Below, in pieces: positions 8,389 to 17,549 of a stretch of DNA of 64,000 bases (positions are counted from its first letter, which is position 1; each line of letters begins with the position of its first letter). The notes under the pieces were generated by a model. That model was not told where the DNA came from. It ran no database searches and was given only the letters and a program-made list of their open reading frames with translations. This DNA is from Paremcibacter congregatus (GTDB taxonomy: Bacteria > Pseudomonadota > Alphaproteobacteria > Sphingomonadales > Emcibacteraceae). The position numbers were made by a program, and so were the translations under genes. The stretch is from assembly GCF_006385135.1 (NCBI RefSeq), contig NZ_CP041025.1, positions 3,131,501 through 3,195,500 of the forward strand, read 5' to 3'.

Positions 8389-8402
8389 TTCTCATCAAGG
8401 TG

Positions 8403-9935
8403 TTATTTGGCCCCGTCCAGAATGAACTGACGCACATTCTTCGCCAGTTTTTCCAGAGACGGATGATGCAAATACATCATGTGTCCGGCCTCGAAATAAT
8501 CCATCGTAATGCGGTTCTGATCCAGTCCATACTGCGCCATGGTGTATTCCGTACCAAAGAAAGGCGTCGCCATATCATAGTAACCATTGGCCACATACAT
8601 ACGCAGATCTTTGTTCTGACGCATGCCCCGGGCGACATAATGCCCCAGAGCCGGATAACCGCCGGTCCAGCTTTGTCCCTGCTTCCAGTTCCATTTTTTA
8701 CCTGGTTTACCGCTCAGCACTTCATAGCGTTCCTCCCGCTCAATATTGAGCGTACGCCCGAAATAATCATTCACCGCCGCCGTGTAGGCCGCACTGATGC
8801 CATAACCGGACGGATCAGCTTCGAATGTTTCGCCCGCGTCATCTTCCTCGGTGCCGGTGAACCGGCTGTCGAGCCGTCCGACAACCTTGCCTTCATCCCG
8901 CAGGAGTTCTTTCATAAAGCGGAATTCGTTCACCCGCAGACGGGCTTGTTTGAGATAGCCTTTGCTGAGGCCTGTATAACGGCTGAGTTTGGTGAGAATA
9001 TTCTCCCGTTCAGCATCCGTCATCCGGTTGCCCTTCAGCAACGCCACGGAATATTCATTGATGGCGAAATTACGCGCCTCGTCAACGAAAGCTTCCAGCG
9101 TGGTTCCCGTTTTATCGACCTTGCCGTGATACCAGGCGGTCGCGGCAAAAGTAGGCAGAAAACTGACATAAGGATCATCATTGGCGGACCCGCCATCTGT
9201 GGTCTGAAAGTCCAGAATAGAGGAAATCATGATCAGGCCATTCAGCGCCATGCTGTTATAACCCTGTTGCAATTCCTTGACCAACGCCGCCGTACGGGTG
9301 GTGCCATAGCTCTCGCCACCAACATATTTCGGTGAATTCCAGCGTTTGTTTTTCGTGACATACATCTGAATGAATTTGGCAATTGATTTGGCGTCTTCAT
9401 TCAGACCCCAGAAATCCTTGCCCTTACCCGCGCCGACCACCTTGGAATAGCCGGTGCCCACCGGATCAATGAAGACCACATCGGTCACATCCAGCAGGCT
9501 CAACGGATTGTCAATCAGACTATATGGCGCCGCTCCGGCATTGACCGCATCACTCGGCACATCAATACGTTTCGGGCCAAAGACCCCCATGTGAAGCCAC
9601 AGGGAAGCAGAGCCTGGTCCGCCGTTGAACATAAATGTAATCGGCCGCGCCGCCGGATTTTTCACCCCATCCTTGGTATAGGCTGTGGAGAAGATGCTCG
9701 CCACTGCCTCACCCTTGTCATTTTTAAGGTGAGTATCCCCGGCCGAGACCGTGTATTTAAGTGTCACACCGTTGAATTTACCGGTATGCTTGGTCACTGA
9801 TGTCTGAATTTCCGGCACCTTGGCCGCTTCTTCTTTTTTCGTCTCTTCGGCCGAATGCGCGATTCCGGCGGACCAGGCAAAGACACTGGCCATCAGACAA
9901 ATTTTTATAATTTTATGCATGCTAAACAATCCCAT
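8403..9935 (-). CDS. S10 family serine carboxypeptidase, exported
   Basis: 510 residues with a signal peptide (residues 6-29, ending GIAHSA). Diagnostic blocks of the S10 alpha/beta-hydrolase family are FMFNGGPGSASLWLHMG (oxyanion region), DVVFIDPVGTGYS, the nucleophile motif GESYGTTR and, near the C-terminus, FEAGHMMYLH with the catalytic His. It should remove C-terminal residues from peptides in the periplasm. GGGGAT lies 5 bases before the chosen ATG at 9935. It is the first gene of a pair with the GGT-family gene and is divergent from a membrane-anchored AraC regulator at 10117, which may control it. Peptide preference cannot be read from sequence. Confidence 0.92.
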   Translation of the reverse strand: MGLFSMHKIIKICLMASVFAWSAGIAHSAEETKKEEAAKVPEIQTSVTKHTGKFNGVTLKYTVSAGDTHLKNDKGEAVASIFSTAYTKDGVKNPAARPITFMFNGGPGSASLWLHMGVFGPKRIDVPSDAVNAGAAPYSLIDNPLSLLDVTDVVFIDPVGTGYSKVVGAGKGKDFWGLNEDAKSIAKFIQMYVTKNKRWNSPKYVGGESYGTTRTAALVKELQQGYNSMALNGLIMISSILDFQTTDGGSANDDPYVSFLPTFAATAWYHGKVDKTGTTLEAFVDEARNFAINEYSVALLKGNRMTDAERENILTKLSRYTGLSKGYLKQARLRVNEFRFMKELLRDEGKVVGRLDSRFTGTEEDDAGETFEADPSGYGISAAYTAAVNDYFGRTLNIEREERYEVLSGKPGKKWNWKQGQSWTGGYPALGHYVARGMRQNKDLRMYVANGYYDMATPFFGTEYTMAQYGLDQNRITMDYFEAGHMMYLHHPSLEKLAKNVRQFILDGAK

Positions 9936-9978
9936 AGATTATCCCCGTTTTGAGTTATTGGTGAAATAGAAAACCCTC

Positions 9979-10009
9979 TTGCCGCATATAGTGGCAAATC
10001 ATATATGAT
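9979..10009. promoter_or_regulatory. Two palindromes between S10 peptidase and AraC regulator
   Basis: TTGCC/GGCAA arms around 9 bases (9979-9997) are followed at once by the 12-base perfect palindrome ATCATATATGAT (9998-10009). They lie in the 181-base divergent promoter region and are candidate operators. Confidence 0.3.
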
Positions 10010-10116
10010 AAAGCAAGTAATCCTGCTTCATCGTTGGCGTTCTGCACCATCCAATTTCTGACATGTTTCACTTTTATATAAGGGGCACGGGCTAATGAGG
10101 ATAGGACCACATATCA

Positions 10117-11352
10117 ATGCAGACCCCAATTCCCTATGAAATTGCGGCGCTTCTGATGGGCGGCACCATGTGTGCATTTATGGCGCTTTATTTCAGCATG
10201 GACAGCAAGGGTACAAAATCTCCCAAAAGATTTCTCGCCGGTTTCCTGTTTATTTATGGCCTGACCTTTATTGATAACTTCTGGGAAACTTCCGACCTGA
10301 TCTTTCAGTATCCCCGGCTGGCCGGGTTAATGGTGCCAAGCTTTTTCCTGCTGGGGCCGTTCTTATATTTTTACATCCGCGACATGTGCGATCCTGAAAG
10401 CTACAAACTTGACCGCAAACGGTATCGACATTTTATCATGCCCGTTATCGCCGTCGTTCTGATGATGACGTTTTACAGTTTTCCCGACACCCTTAAATTC
10501 TCTCTTCTGATGGAAGAGGAAGACTTGCCGGAGACCGGATATTTTCTGATCGGTGTTCTCGGCGTCGTCCTGACCCAGATCATGCTACCGGTCCAGATAC
10601 TCTATTATCTGGTCAAGTCATACCGAATCATCCGACGTCATTTCACCACCCTGAAACAGTTTTTCGCCAATGTAGAAGATCATAAACTCGACTGGTTACG
10701 GGTATTGATTATCATGTTGTCAATACAATGGCTTCTTTACGCCTTTGATCAATTGTTCGGCTGGTCGGACGCCCTGTCGGAACCGATAGGTACGATCACC
10801 ACCCTGGTGGATGTCGGTATTATTTACTTTCTCAGCTTCAAAGGCCTGCGTCATGACGCGGTCCTGCGGGAAGAAGAAAGCCTGCAACGACAACTCGACA
10901 CAATCGCGGACCAACAACACCCAAAAACAGAACCAGAAACAGAAACAACCCGTGAAACGCCGCAGCCCGCCAAATATGCAAAGTCCGCCCTTAGCGATGC
11001 AGATTCAGAACGTATCTTGCACAAACTGCAACAAGCCCTGGAACTGGATCAACTCTATAAAGACAACATGCTGTCCCTGCGCAGCCTCAGTGATCACACC
11101 CGTATTTCCCCCAATTACATCTCTCAAGTGATCAACCAGAACCTCAACTGCAATTTTTTTGATTTTATCAATAAATTTCGCGTGCGCGCCGCCCAGGAAA
11201 AACTGGTGCCGAAGGGGGACGAGAAAATTTCGGTGCTCGACGTGGCCCATGAGGTCGGCTTTAATTCCAAGTCGACCTTTAACACGGCCTTCAAACGGTA
11301 TACCGGACTGACCCCGACTCAATATCGCAAACAGCAGCAATCCAGCGCCTGA
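10117..11352 (+). CDS. Membrane-anchored AraC-family regulator
   Basis: 411 residues. The first 245 residues hold about seven hydrophobic segments (near 7-28, 40-56, 70-89, 108-126, 142-170, 195-215, 232-248) and no recognisable sensor domain. A polar, charged linker (roughly 250-300) leads to a C-terminal AraC helix-turn-helix pair: SLRSLSDHTRISPNYISQVI and VLDVAHEVGFNSKSTFNTAF, then the family signature FKRYTGLTPTQYRK. It therefore probably senses a membrane or extracellular cue and binds DNA from the membrane. It is divergent from the S10/GGT peptidase pair, so control of peptide breakdown is a reasonable inference. A short hairpin (11365-11386) follows without a T-tract. Confidence 0.88.
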   Translation: MQTPIPYEIAALLMGGTMCAFMALYFSMDSKGTKSPKRFLAGFLFIYGLTFIDNFWETSDLIFQYPRLAGLMVPSFFLLGPFLYFYIRDMCDPESYKLDRKRYRHFIMPVIAVVLMMTFYSFPDTLKFSLLMEEEDLPETGYFLIGVLGVVLTQIMLPVQILYYLVKSYRIIRRHFTTLKQFFANVEDHKLDWLRVLIIMLSIQWLLYAFDQLFGWSDALSEPIGTITTLVDVGIIYFLSFKGLRHDAVLREEESLQRQLDTIADQQHPKTEPETETTRETPQPAKYAKSALSDADSERILHKLQQALELDQLYKDNMLSLRSLSDHTRISPNYISQVINQNLNCNFFDFINKFRVRAAQEKLVPKGDEKISVLDVAHEVGFNSKSTFNTAFKRYTGLTPTQYRKQQQSSA

Positions 11353-11535
11353 TCGCCCGGCGGCTGCCTGACACCCCCATCAGGCAATGCCATTTCCCAA
11401 CTCCTGCAGAAGATGATTCGCCGCCCGCAACGGTCTGTGACCTGTTGTGACCAACTGGCCGCATCTTTGCCACATTCTTTCCTGTCCTGCCTCCGTTTTG
11501 CCACAGTTTTTAAATGCGTCACATTTCGAACATTA

Positions 11536-11549
11536 TTGATTTAAATCAA
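11536..11549. promoter_or_regulatory. FNR/FixK-type box TTGAT-N4-ATCAA
   Basis: TTGATTTAAATCAA is a perfect match to the CRP/FNR-superfamily anaerobic box. A wider inverted repeat TTCGAAC (11525-11531) and GTTCGAA (11562-11568) surrounds it. It lies in the 392-base gap before the outer-membrane barrel gene, too far from its ATG (about 195 bases) to act on a promoter next to it unless the leader is long. Confidence 0.65.
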
Positions 11550-11668
11550 TATCTTATAAACGTTCGAATACATAGGCGAAGACGAAAAACCGCCCCTTCC
11601 CTATCGGACCGGACGAAACCCACCGAACCACTCCCTATATTCATTTTGGGCGAGGGGAAAACTTGAAC

Positions 11669-11698
11669 TGCCGCAATGAAATACGCGGTATTTTTTTT
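11669..11698 (+). terminator. Terminator-like hairpin in the barrel gene leader
   Basis: TGCCGC and GCGGTA form a 6-bp stem (one G-T pair) around 10 bases, followed directly by eight Ts (11691-11698). It lies between the FNR-type box and the ATG at 11745, so it would end a transcript of roughly 50-120 bases or act as an attenuator. Confidence 0.5.
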
Positions 11699-11744
11699 AA
11701 TCCAAGTGATCCCAATTTAATAGATAACCTAAGGACTATATAGA

Positions 11745-12374
11745 ATGAGAAATTACACCCCTAAAATCGCGATGATCGCCGCAGCAACCTCCGTGATCTC
11801 CTTTCCGGTGTTTGCCGCCAGTGAACAGGCCCCGTTTAACGGCCCTTACGTCGGGGGAGCCTTAACCTTGCATGACTTTGGCTCCGGTGCGACCGTCAGC
11901 CCATCCGCCACCATCACACTTGATGACAAGAATAAAGTCGGCGGCGGCATTTATGGCGGCTATGGCGTCCAGATGGATCAAATCTATTTCGGGCTGGAAG
12001 GTGGTTTTTACCTCAACAACACCCCGGAACCGACATTCTCTTTTGACACCACAAACGGCGGATTGAAAGCCAAAAATACTTTTGACATATCCGGTCGTGT
12101 CGGTTTCGTGGCCGAACAGGTCTTGTTCTACGGGCTGGGCGGATATACCAACACCAAGTTTGACACCACTGGCCTCGCAGCCAATGTGGACAAACGTCTG
12201 GGCGGGTTCCGGTATGGTGGCGGGATTGAATTCGCCATGACACCCCAGTTCAGCATCCGGGCGGAATATACCCGCGCCGAATATAAAAAATGGGATGTGG
12301 CAAGCGGAGCCAACACCATTACCCTTGACCCTGATGAAAATCGCTTCCTGATCGGAGCAAGCTTCCACTTCTAA
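11745..12374 (+). CDS. Small outer-membrane beta-barrel protein
   Basis: 209 residues: signal peptide (ending FPVFAA), then a single 8-strand-type barrel with alternating hydrophobic strands, for example GPYVGGALTLHDFG, KVGGGIYGGYGVQ, ISGRVGFVAEQVLFYGLGGY, RYGGGIEFAMTPQFSIRAEY, ending in FLIGASFHF with the terminal Phe required for barrel insertion. It resembles the Omp25/OMP_b-brl porin-like family of alphaproteobacteria. These proteins support envelope stability; transport is not demonstrated. AAGGACTATATAGA gives the ribosome site. The upstream FNR-type box and terminator-like hairpin suggest oxygen-linked control, which is inference. Confidence 0.85.
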   Translation: MRNYTPKIAMIAAATSVISFPVFAASEQAPFNGPYVGGALTLHDFGSGATVSPSATITLDDKNKVGGGIYGGYGVQMDQIYFGLEGGFYLNNTPEPTFSFDTTNGGLKAKNTFDISGRVGFVAEQVLFYGLGGYTNTKFDTTGLAANVDKRLGGFRYGGGIEFAMTPQFSIRAEYTRAEYKKWDVASGANTITLDPDENRFLIGASFHF

Positions 12375-12388
12375 AAAAACTACCCTCT

Positions 12389-12461
12389 GGAAATGATCCC
12401 CCCTCATTTCCGGACGCAGGGGCGGAAACCACCCCCCTTATCCTCAAAGGACCGCCCCTGC
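12389..12461. other. Two stem-loops between convergent genes
   Basis: GGAAATGA/TCATTTCC (12389-12411, 7-base loop) and GCAGGGGCGG/CCGCCCCTGC (12416-12461). They sit between the convergent barrel and ankyrin genes. On the minus strand the first stem is followed after 8 bases by a run of seven Ts, so it may end ankyrin-gene transcription; neither is a canonical terminator. Confidence 0.4.
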
Positions 12462-12473
12462 ACCCCCGCTTCT

Positions 12474-13121
12474 TTACGTCAGCTTCTCAACCAACGCTTC
12501 AAGTCCGGTGGCTGCGGCAAAATCCACGGCAGTGCGTTTGTCATCCGCCTGAATGGTTTTATCAGCACCTTTTTCCAGCAGCATATCGACCACCGGCGCA
12601 TTTCCGAGACTGGCCGCCGCCATCAGAGGGGTGTAGCCCCCCGCCTGAGCCACATTGACCTTGGCGCCCGCATTCAGCAACAAGCTGACAATGGCCCCGT
12701 GCCCGGCTGCACAAGCACTGTGCAAAGGCCGTAAATCGGTCCCGTTATCCGCATGAATATTGACATTGGCGCCACGTTCCACCAAAAGCGCCGCCGCCTC
12801 CATCGCGCCAAAGAAACACGCCAGATGAAGAGCGGAAAAGCCATCCCCGGTCATCGCGTCAATATTGCCTTCGCCGGTGTCAAGGCAGGCCGCCAGATCA
12901 TCAGGCATATTCAGGGCGGCGAGTTCAAACTGGTCGAGCGCCGGCTGTTGTTCCAGCAACGCCTTGGTCAGGTCATATTTTGCCAGATACAGGGTGAAAA
13001 GAATGGCTGACATGCCGTCCTCGCTACGGCTTCCGGCCAAAGCCGGATCCTGCGCCAGAATTTCCCTCAGTCTGGCCTCATCGGCCACGTCAATGGCCTT
13101 GAATAAATCATCCCGCGACAT
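12474..13121 (-). CDS. Ankyrin-repeat protein
   Basis: 215 residues, no signal peptide. At least four ankyrin repeats are visible, the clearest being DGFSALHLACFFGAMEAAAL, LRPLHSACAAGHGAIVSLLL and GYTPLMAAASLGNAPVVDML, each followed by the turn GA or GAN. The repeat solenoid mediates protein binding in the cytoplasm; no catalytic domain is attached. GAGAGGAGAACAA precedes the ATG. It lies 68 bases downstream of rnhA on the same strand and may be co-transcribed with the ispH-thrB-rnhA group. The binding partner is unknown. Confidence 0.85.
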   Translation of the reverse strand: MSRDDLFKAIDVADEARLREILAQDPALAGSRSEDGMSAILFTLYLAKYDLTKALLEQQPALDQFELAALNMPDDLAACLDTGEGNIDAMTGDGFSALHLACFFGAMEAAALLVERGANVNIHADNGTDLRPLHSACAAGHGAIVSLLLNAGAKVNVAQAGGYTPLMAAASLGNAPVVDMLLEKGADKTIQADDKRTAVDFAAATGLEALVEKLT

Positions 13122-13189
13122 TTGTTCTCCTCTCTCTTTCGATACCGGACCTTTTATACGGTCCTCGATCCCCGCTCCCCCCTCAACGC

Positions 13190-13627
13190 CTAATATTGAT
13201 AGGCCACCATGCCCTGACGCGCCAGTTCATCGGCCTTCTCATTACCCGGATCGCCGTTATGACCCTTGACCCATTTCCAGGTCACATCATGCCGTTCCAC
13301 GGCCGCGTCAAGCGCCTGCCAAAGTTCGGCATTCTTCACCGGTTTGCGATTGGCCGTGCGCCAGCCATTCTTCTTCCAGTTATGAATCCATTTGGTAATG
13401 CCGTCCTTGACATACACACTGTCCGTATAAAGCGTCACATCTGACGGCGCCTTCAGGGCATTCAGCCCTTCAATCGCAGCAGTGAGCTCCATCTGGTTAT
13501 TGGTGGTTTCTTTCTTGCCACCGGTCAGCTCCTTGCTGTGCGCCCCCGACACCAGCCAGGCGCCCCAGCCGCCCGGCCCCGGATTGCCGGAACAGGCACC
13601 ATCGGTATAAAGCGTTACTTTTTTCAT
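13190..13627 (-). CDS. rnhA: Ribonuclease HI
   Basis: 145 residues, close to the usual length of 150-155. It cuts the RNA strand of RNA-DNA hybrids. The four acidic metal ligands are recognisable in order: [38 protein letters not shown] and [11 protein letters not shown]. The lysine-rich handle [11 protein letters not shown] is present. Its start overlaps the thrB stop by four bases (ATGA, 13624-13627), showing translational coupling in the ispH-thrB-rnhA cluster that is common in alphaproteobacteria. Confidence 0.97.
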   Translation of the reverse strand: MKKVTLYTDGACSGNPGPGGWGAWLVSGAHSKELTGGKKETTNNQMELTAAIEGLNALKAPSDVTLYTDSVYVKDGITKWIHNWKKNGWRTANRKPVKNAELWQALDAAVERHDVTWKWVKGHNGDPGNEKADELARQGMVAYQY

Positions 13628-14589
13628 ATATCCAATCCGTATTCTGACGGGCTTGTAACCGCCTGATGAAATTTCAGTTTAGTGACATATTCCATCGGAT
13701 CCTTGACCTGCACCAGAGCGCCTTCGACCTGATTCAGCCAGTCATAGAGCCGGGACAACAAAAAGCGGAAAGCCGCCCCGCGACAGAGAACTGACAGGGC
13801 CTGTATTTCCATTTCTGTCATCGGGCGAACTGCGCCATATCCCCGCAACAGACGGCTGGCCTTGGTGATGTTAAAGGCGCCGTCAGTCTCGAAACACCAG
13901 GCATTGAGACTGATCGCCACGTCATAGGCCAGGATATCATTGCAGGCGAAATAATAATCGATCAGACCCGACAATTCCCCGCCCCGAAAAAATACATTAT
14001 CCGGAAACAGGTCCGCATGGATCACCCCTTCCGGCAATCCCTTCGGCCAGTGCGCTTCCAGATAAGTCATTTCCGCCTGCAGTATATCGGACAGGCCGGG
14101 CATCACCTCGTCAGCGCGACCGGCGCATGCATTGACAAGTTCCCGCCAGCCGGCCACCGACAGGGCATTTTCACGGCGGATGTCAAAATCCGCAGCCGCC
14201 TGATGCATGCCAGCCATGGCCTGTCCCAACTGCTGGCAGTGCTCCGGCCCCGGACGATTGATCGACAAGCCTTCCAGAAAACTGATCAGGGCCGCCGGAC
14301 GCCCGCACAGGGTTTTCAGAATATTGCCCGCGCGGTCCCGCACAGGAAAGGCGCAATTGGTGCCCTTATGAACCAGATGGTCCATCAACCCGAGAAAGAA
14401 AGGCAGATCGTCGGGGTTCACCCGCTTTTCATAAAGGGTCAGAATATAACTCGCTTCGGTGGTTTTCAGGATATAGTTTGAATTTTCCACACCTTCGGCA
14501 ATGCCCTTGAAGGACAGGACTTCCCCCGCGTCATAGTCTGCCATAAATGCGGAAATTTCCTCCGCGCTCACATGGGTATAAACCGCCAT
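13624..14589 (-). CDS. thrB: Homoserine kinase (ThrB, APH-fold type)
   Basis: 321 residues. This is the aminoglycoside-phosphotransferase-fold homoserine kinase found in alphaproteobacteria and pseudomonads, not the GHMP type of E. coli. It phosphorylates homoserine to O-phosphohomoserine in threonine synthesis. Visible landmarks are [16 protein letters not shown] (nucleotide loop), the catalytic-loop motif [13 protein letters not shown] and [11 protein letters not shown] with the metal-binding Asp. The N-terminus [15 protein letters not shown] is typical for the family. It lies 45 bases after ispH and overlaps rnhA by four bases. Confidence 0.95.
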   Translation of the reverse strand: MAVYTHVSAEEISAFMADYDAGEVLSFKGIAEGVENSNYILKTTEASYILTLYEKRVNPDDLPFFLGLMDHLVHKGTNCAFPVRDRAGNILKTLCGRPAALISFLEGLSINRPGPEHCQQLGQAMAGMHQAAADFDIRRENALSVAGWRELVNACAGRADEVMPGLSDILQAEMTYLEAHWPKGLPEGVIHADLFPDNVFFRGGELSGLIDYYFACNDILAYDVAISLNAWCFETDGAFNITKASRLLRGYGAVRPMTEMEIQALSVLCRGAAFRFLLSRLYDWLNQVEGALVQVKDPMEYVTKLKFHQAVTSPSEYGLDI

Positions 14590-14634
14590 AATCTAACTCT
14601 TTTCCTCATCCGCCCCAATTGTATTCCGAGCACG

Positions 14635-15579
14635 TCAGTCGCGCATCAAAACAGCCGGCAGCTTGAACTGCACATTCTCTTCCACCGTCATTACGGTTTC
14701 CAGGGTGATGTTGTATTTTTCTCTAAAGGCCGCGATCACTTCCTCGACCAGGATTTCTGGCGCCGACGCCCCGGCCGACAAACCGACATGCCTGACCCCG
14801 TCAAGCCAGGCCCAATCGATATCCGCCGCCCGCTGGATCAACATCGACCGGCACCCCTCCCGGGTGGCCACCTCGACCAGACGTTTGGAGTTTGAGCTGT
14901 TTGGCGCGCCGATAACCAACACGGCCTCGGCTTTTTCAGCCAATGCCTTGACCGCCCCCTGGCGATTGGTGGTGGCGTAGCAAATATCTTCCTTTTTCGG
15001 ATCATGGATCTGCGGATAGCGGGCCTTCAGCGCCGCGATGATCTCCGCCGTGTCATCCAGCGACAGGGTCGTCTGGGTAATATAGGCAATATCGTCATCG
15101 GAATTAAAGTCGAGCGTCGCCACGTCTTCCGGTGTTTCCACCAAGGTGATGCGCCCTTCCGCCACCTGCCCCATCGTGCCCACCACTTCTGCATGCCCCG
15201 CATGACCGATCATGACGATCTCGCTGCCCTTGCGGTCATGGCGTTCGGCTTCCCGGTGCACCTTGCTGACCAGTGGACAGGTCGCGTCCACATACAACAT
15301 CTTGCGTCGGGCGGCTTCCAAAGGCACCGATTTCGGCACCCCGTGGGCGGAAAAGACCACCGGGACATCTTCGGGCACTTCGTCCAGTTCGTCGACAAAG
15401 ATCGCCCCGCGTTTTTTCAGGCCTTCAACGACAAACTTATTATGGACGATTTCATGACGCACATAAACAGGCGCGCCGTATTTTTCCAGCGCCAGTTCGA
15501 CAATTTGAATAGCCCGGTCCACCCCGGCGCAGAAGCCACGGGGGTTGGCGATATAAACATTGATATCAGTTTTTCTCAT
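14635..15579 (-). CDS. ispH: 4-hydroxy-3-methylbut-2-enyl diphosphate reductase
   Basis: 314 residues from the ATG at 15579 ([19 protein letters not shown]); the frame is open 23 codons further up but family members begin here. It catalyses the last step of the MEP pathway, making IPP and DMAPP with a 4Fe-4S cluster. The three cluster cysteines lie in [24 protein letters not shown] and [24 protein letters not shown] and [12 protein letters not shown] are further signatures. It is the first gene of ispH-thrB-rnhA and sits behind the sppA terminator. Confidence 0.97.
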   Translation of the reverse strand: MRKTDINVYIANPRGFCAGVDRAIQIVELALEKYGAPVYVRHEIVHNKFVVEGLKKRGAIFVDELDEVPEDVPVVFSAHGVPKSVPLEAARRKMLYVDATCPLVSKVHREAERHDRKGSEIVMIGHAGHAEVVGTMGQVAEGRITLVETPEDVATLDFNSDDDIAYITQTTLSLDDTAEIIAALKARYPQIHDPKKEDICYATTNRQGAVKALAEKAEAVLVIGAPNSSNSKRLVEVATREGCRSMLIQRAADIDWAWLDGVRHVGLSAGASAPEILVEEVIAAFREKYNITLETVMTVEENVQFKLPAVLMRD

Positions 15580-15626
15580 GAGCGGGTTATACACAGAATT
15601 TATCGGCTTGAACAGACTTTTGCCGA

Positions 15627-15661
15627 CAAAAAAAGCACCGCAAAACAAGGATGCGGTGCTT
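15627..15661 (-). terminator. Intrinsic terminator after sppA
   Basis: Read on the minus strand, AGCACCGC and GCGGTGCT make an 8-bp stem with an 11-base loop and a seven-T tail, 30 bases past the sppA stop and upstream of ispH. Confidence 0.88.
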
Positions 15662-15689
15662 TCTTATTTATGAAGGAATGGGGCCGGCG

Positions 15690-17549
15690 TTACGGTCTGT
15701 TCCCGAAATCCGCCAGACAACTCACACAAAGCACATAGGCGTGATTGGGGTCATTCAATTGACCAAACAGGGACAGCTTATCCATAATCCGCGCCGCCAG
15801 AATATCCTGAGGGGTTACGGTTTTCGCCATCAACATCTTGCCCAGCCCCGTATGGCGCTCCATAAATTCAGAAATCATCTTGATGTCCCACGGTACGGGG
15901 TCTTCCCAGAAGCCAACGCGATAATCCTCCAGATCCGCCATTTTAGCCGCCGACGCCACCGCATGTTCAAAGGTTCCCAGCTGATCCACCAGTCCCAGCT
16001 CCTTGGCTTTGGCCCCGGTCCAGACCCGCCCCTGGGCGATTTCATGAACCTGTTCCACGGTCATATTGCGACCTTCCGCCACCAGCTTCAGAAAACGATC
16101 ATAACCATTCTCGATGTTGCTCTGAATCACGGCTTTGACCGGTTCCGGCAGAGGTTTGGTAACGCCGGCCACCGACAGCGGCGTGGTGCCGACCCCGTCG
16201 GTGTTAATGCCGACAGCCGCCAGAGTGCCTTCGAAATTGGGGATCGCCCCGAAAATACCGATTGACCCTGTAATGGTCGTCGGAGAAGCCCATATTTCAT
16301 CCGCATTGGCGGAAATCCAGTAGCCGCCCGATGCCGCCAGAGAACCCATCGATACCACGACCGGCTTGCCGGCCTCTTTCAACAGCAGAACTTCCTGACG
16401 AATGAGTTCGGAGGCAAACGCGCTGCCCCCCGGGCTGTTGACCCGCAGAACCACAGCCTTGACCTTGGTGTTCAACCGGGCTTCCCGCAAGTGACGCGAC
16501 ACTGTTTCGCCCCCGGCGACTCCGCGTGGCTGCTGCCCGTCCATGATTGTACCATTGGCATAAATCACCGCGATTGTATTTTCCTTAACCTTGAGCGTTG
16601 GTAATTGCGCCCCCAGATAAGCATGATGATTGATGATCTTGCTCTTCAGGTTTTTAATGTCCGTGCCCAGCTGGTCCGCCAGATAAGCCCGCCATTCTTC
16701 CCGGGTTTTCAGACCGTCAACCAGACGATAGGAAAGCGCCAGCGCCGCCAGATCACCGTCCACCGCCTTGAGATCCTCTTCCACGGTATCAAAGTGGTGC
16801 AGGAAAGCCTCCCGGTCCAGATCACGGCCGGCAACCACACTGTTGGTATATTCAGACCATAATCCCCCGAGAAGAACCTTCATCGCATCCCGGGCCGCCG
16901 GCGACATATCACTGCGAATAAAAGGTTCCATGGCTGACTTATATTTGCCCACCCGGAACAATTGCACCTCGGCTTTGATCTTGTCGAGGAAGTCCTTGTA
17001 ATAATTTTGATAAGACCCGTAGCCATACATCAGCACCGCGCCATAAGGATGCAAATATACCTCATCTGCGTAAGACGCGACCAGATAGCCCCCCTGACTG
17101 AAACTGTTGCCATATGTGACAATTTTCTTGCCCGTTTTGCGGAACCGCTGCATCGCCTCCCCGATATAATGCAGTTTGGAGGGCATCGCCCCCCCGAGAC
17201 TGTTGGTATTGACAATCATCATGGTGATATTGTCATCTTCAGCTGCAATATCGATCGCCTTGATCACTTCCCGCAGGACGGTCTGGCGTTTTTTGGCATT
17301 GCCGCTCAGGGCCTGTGTCGGCGAACTGTTGTAAACCTTTTGTTCCTGAATGGCCCCTTCAAGGGAAACCAGCAAAGCACCTTTGTCCGGTACAGTCACC
17401 TGATCGACCTTAAAGACCGACACCAGAATGAATACGACCAAAATCAAAAACAGCAGCGTGCCCACCGCAGATTGAAATTTACGAAAAACCCGCCAAGAAA
17501 CTTTCAACGCCTGCCAGAGTGATGAAAAGATCACTTTTATGATGCTCAT
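15690..17549 (-). CDS. sppA: Signal peptide peptidase SppA, 67-kDa type
   Basis: 619 residues from the ATG at 17549 (MSIIKVIF); a TTG six codons upstream is an alternative. One N-terminal membrane segment (about residues 30-50) anchors two tandem S49 peptidase-like halves facing the periplasm, which degrade leftover signal peptides. The N-terminal half holds GKYKSAMEPFIRSDMSPAAR with the catalytic Lys candidate, and the C-terminal half holds VLRVNSPGGSAFASELI with the Ser, plus SMGSLAASGGYWIS. Length agrees with the E. coli-type 67-kDa enzyme (about 618 residues). It is divergent from the gcv operon. Cysteines near the C-terminus (YVLCVSCLADF) are an unusual tail. Confidence 0.93.
   Translation of the reverse strand: MSIIKVIFSSLWQALKVSWRVFRKFQSAVGTLLFLILVVFILVSVFKVDQVTVPDKGALLVSLEGAIQEQKVYNSSPTQALSGNAKKRQTVLREVIKAIDIAAEDDNITMMIVNTNSLGGAMPSKLHYIGEAMQRFRKTGKKIVTYGNSFSQGGYLVASYADEVYLHPYGAVLMYGYGSYQNYYKDFLDKIKAEVQLFRVGKYKSAMEPFIRSDMSPAARDAMKVLLGGLWSEYTNSVVAGRDLDREAFLHHFDTVEEDLKAVDGDLAALALSYRLVDGLKTREEWRAYLADQLGTDIKNLKSKIINHHAYLGAQLPTLKVKENTIAVIYANGTIMDGQQPRGVAGGETVSRHLREARLNTKVKAVVLRVNSPGGSAFASELIRQEVLLLKEAGKPVVVSMGSLAASGGYWISANADEIWASPTTITGSIGIFGAIPNFEGTLAAVGINTDGVGTTPLSVAGVTKPLPEPVKAVIQSNIENGYDRFLKLVAEGRNMTVEQVHEIAQGRVWTGAKAKELGLVDQLGTFEHAVASAAKMADLEDYRVGFWEDPVPWDIKMISEFMERHTGLGKMLMAKTVTPQDILAARIMDKLSLFGQLNDPNHAYVLCVSCLADFGNRP

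Noticed and set aside
11561-11571. tRNA T-loop-like word GTTCGAATAC
   Set aside because: No acceptor stem, D-arm or anticodon arm around it; it is better explained as the outer arm of the FNR-region inverted repeat.
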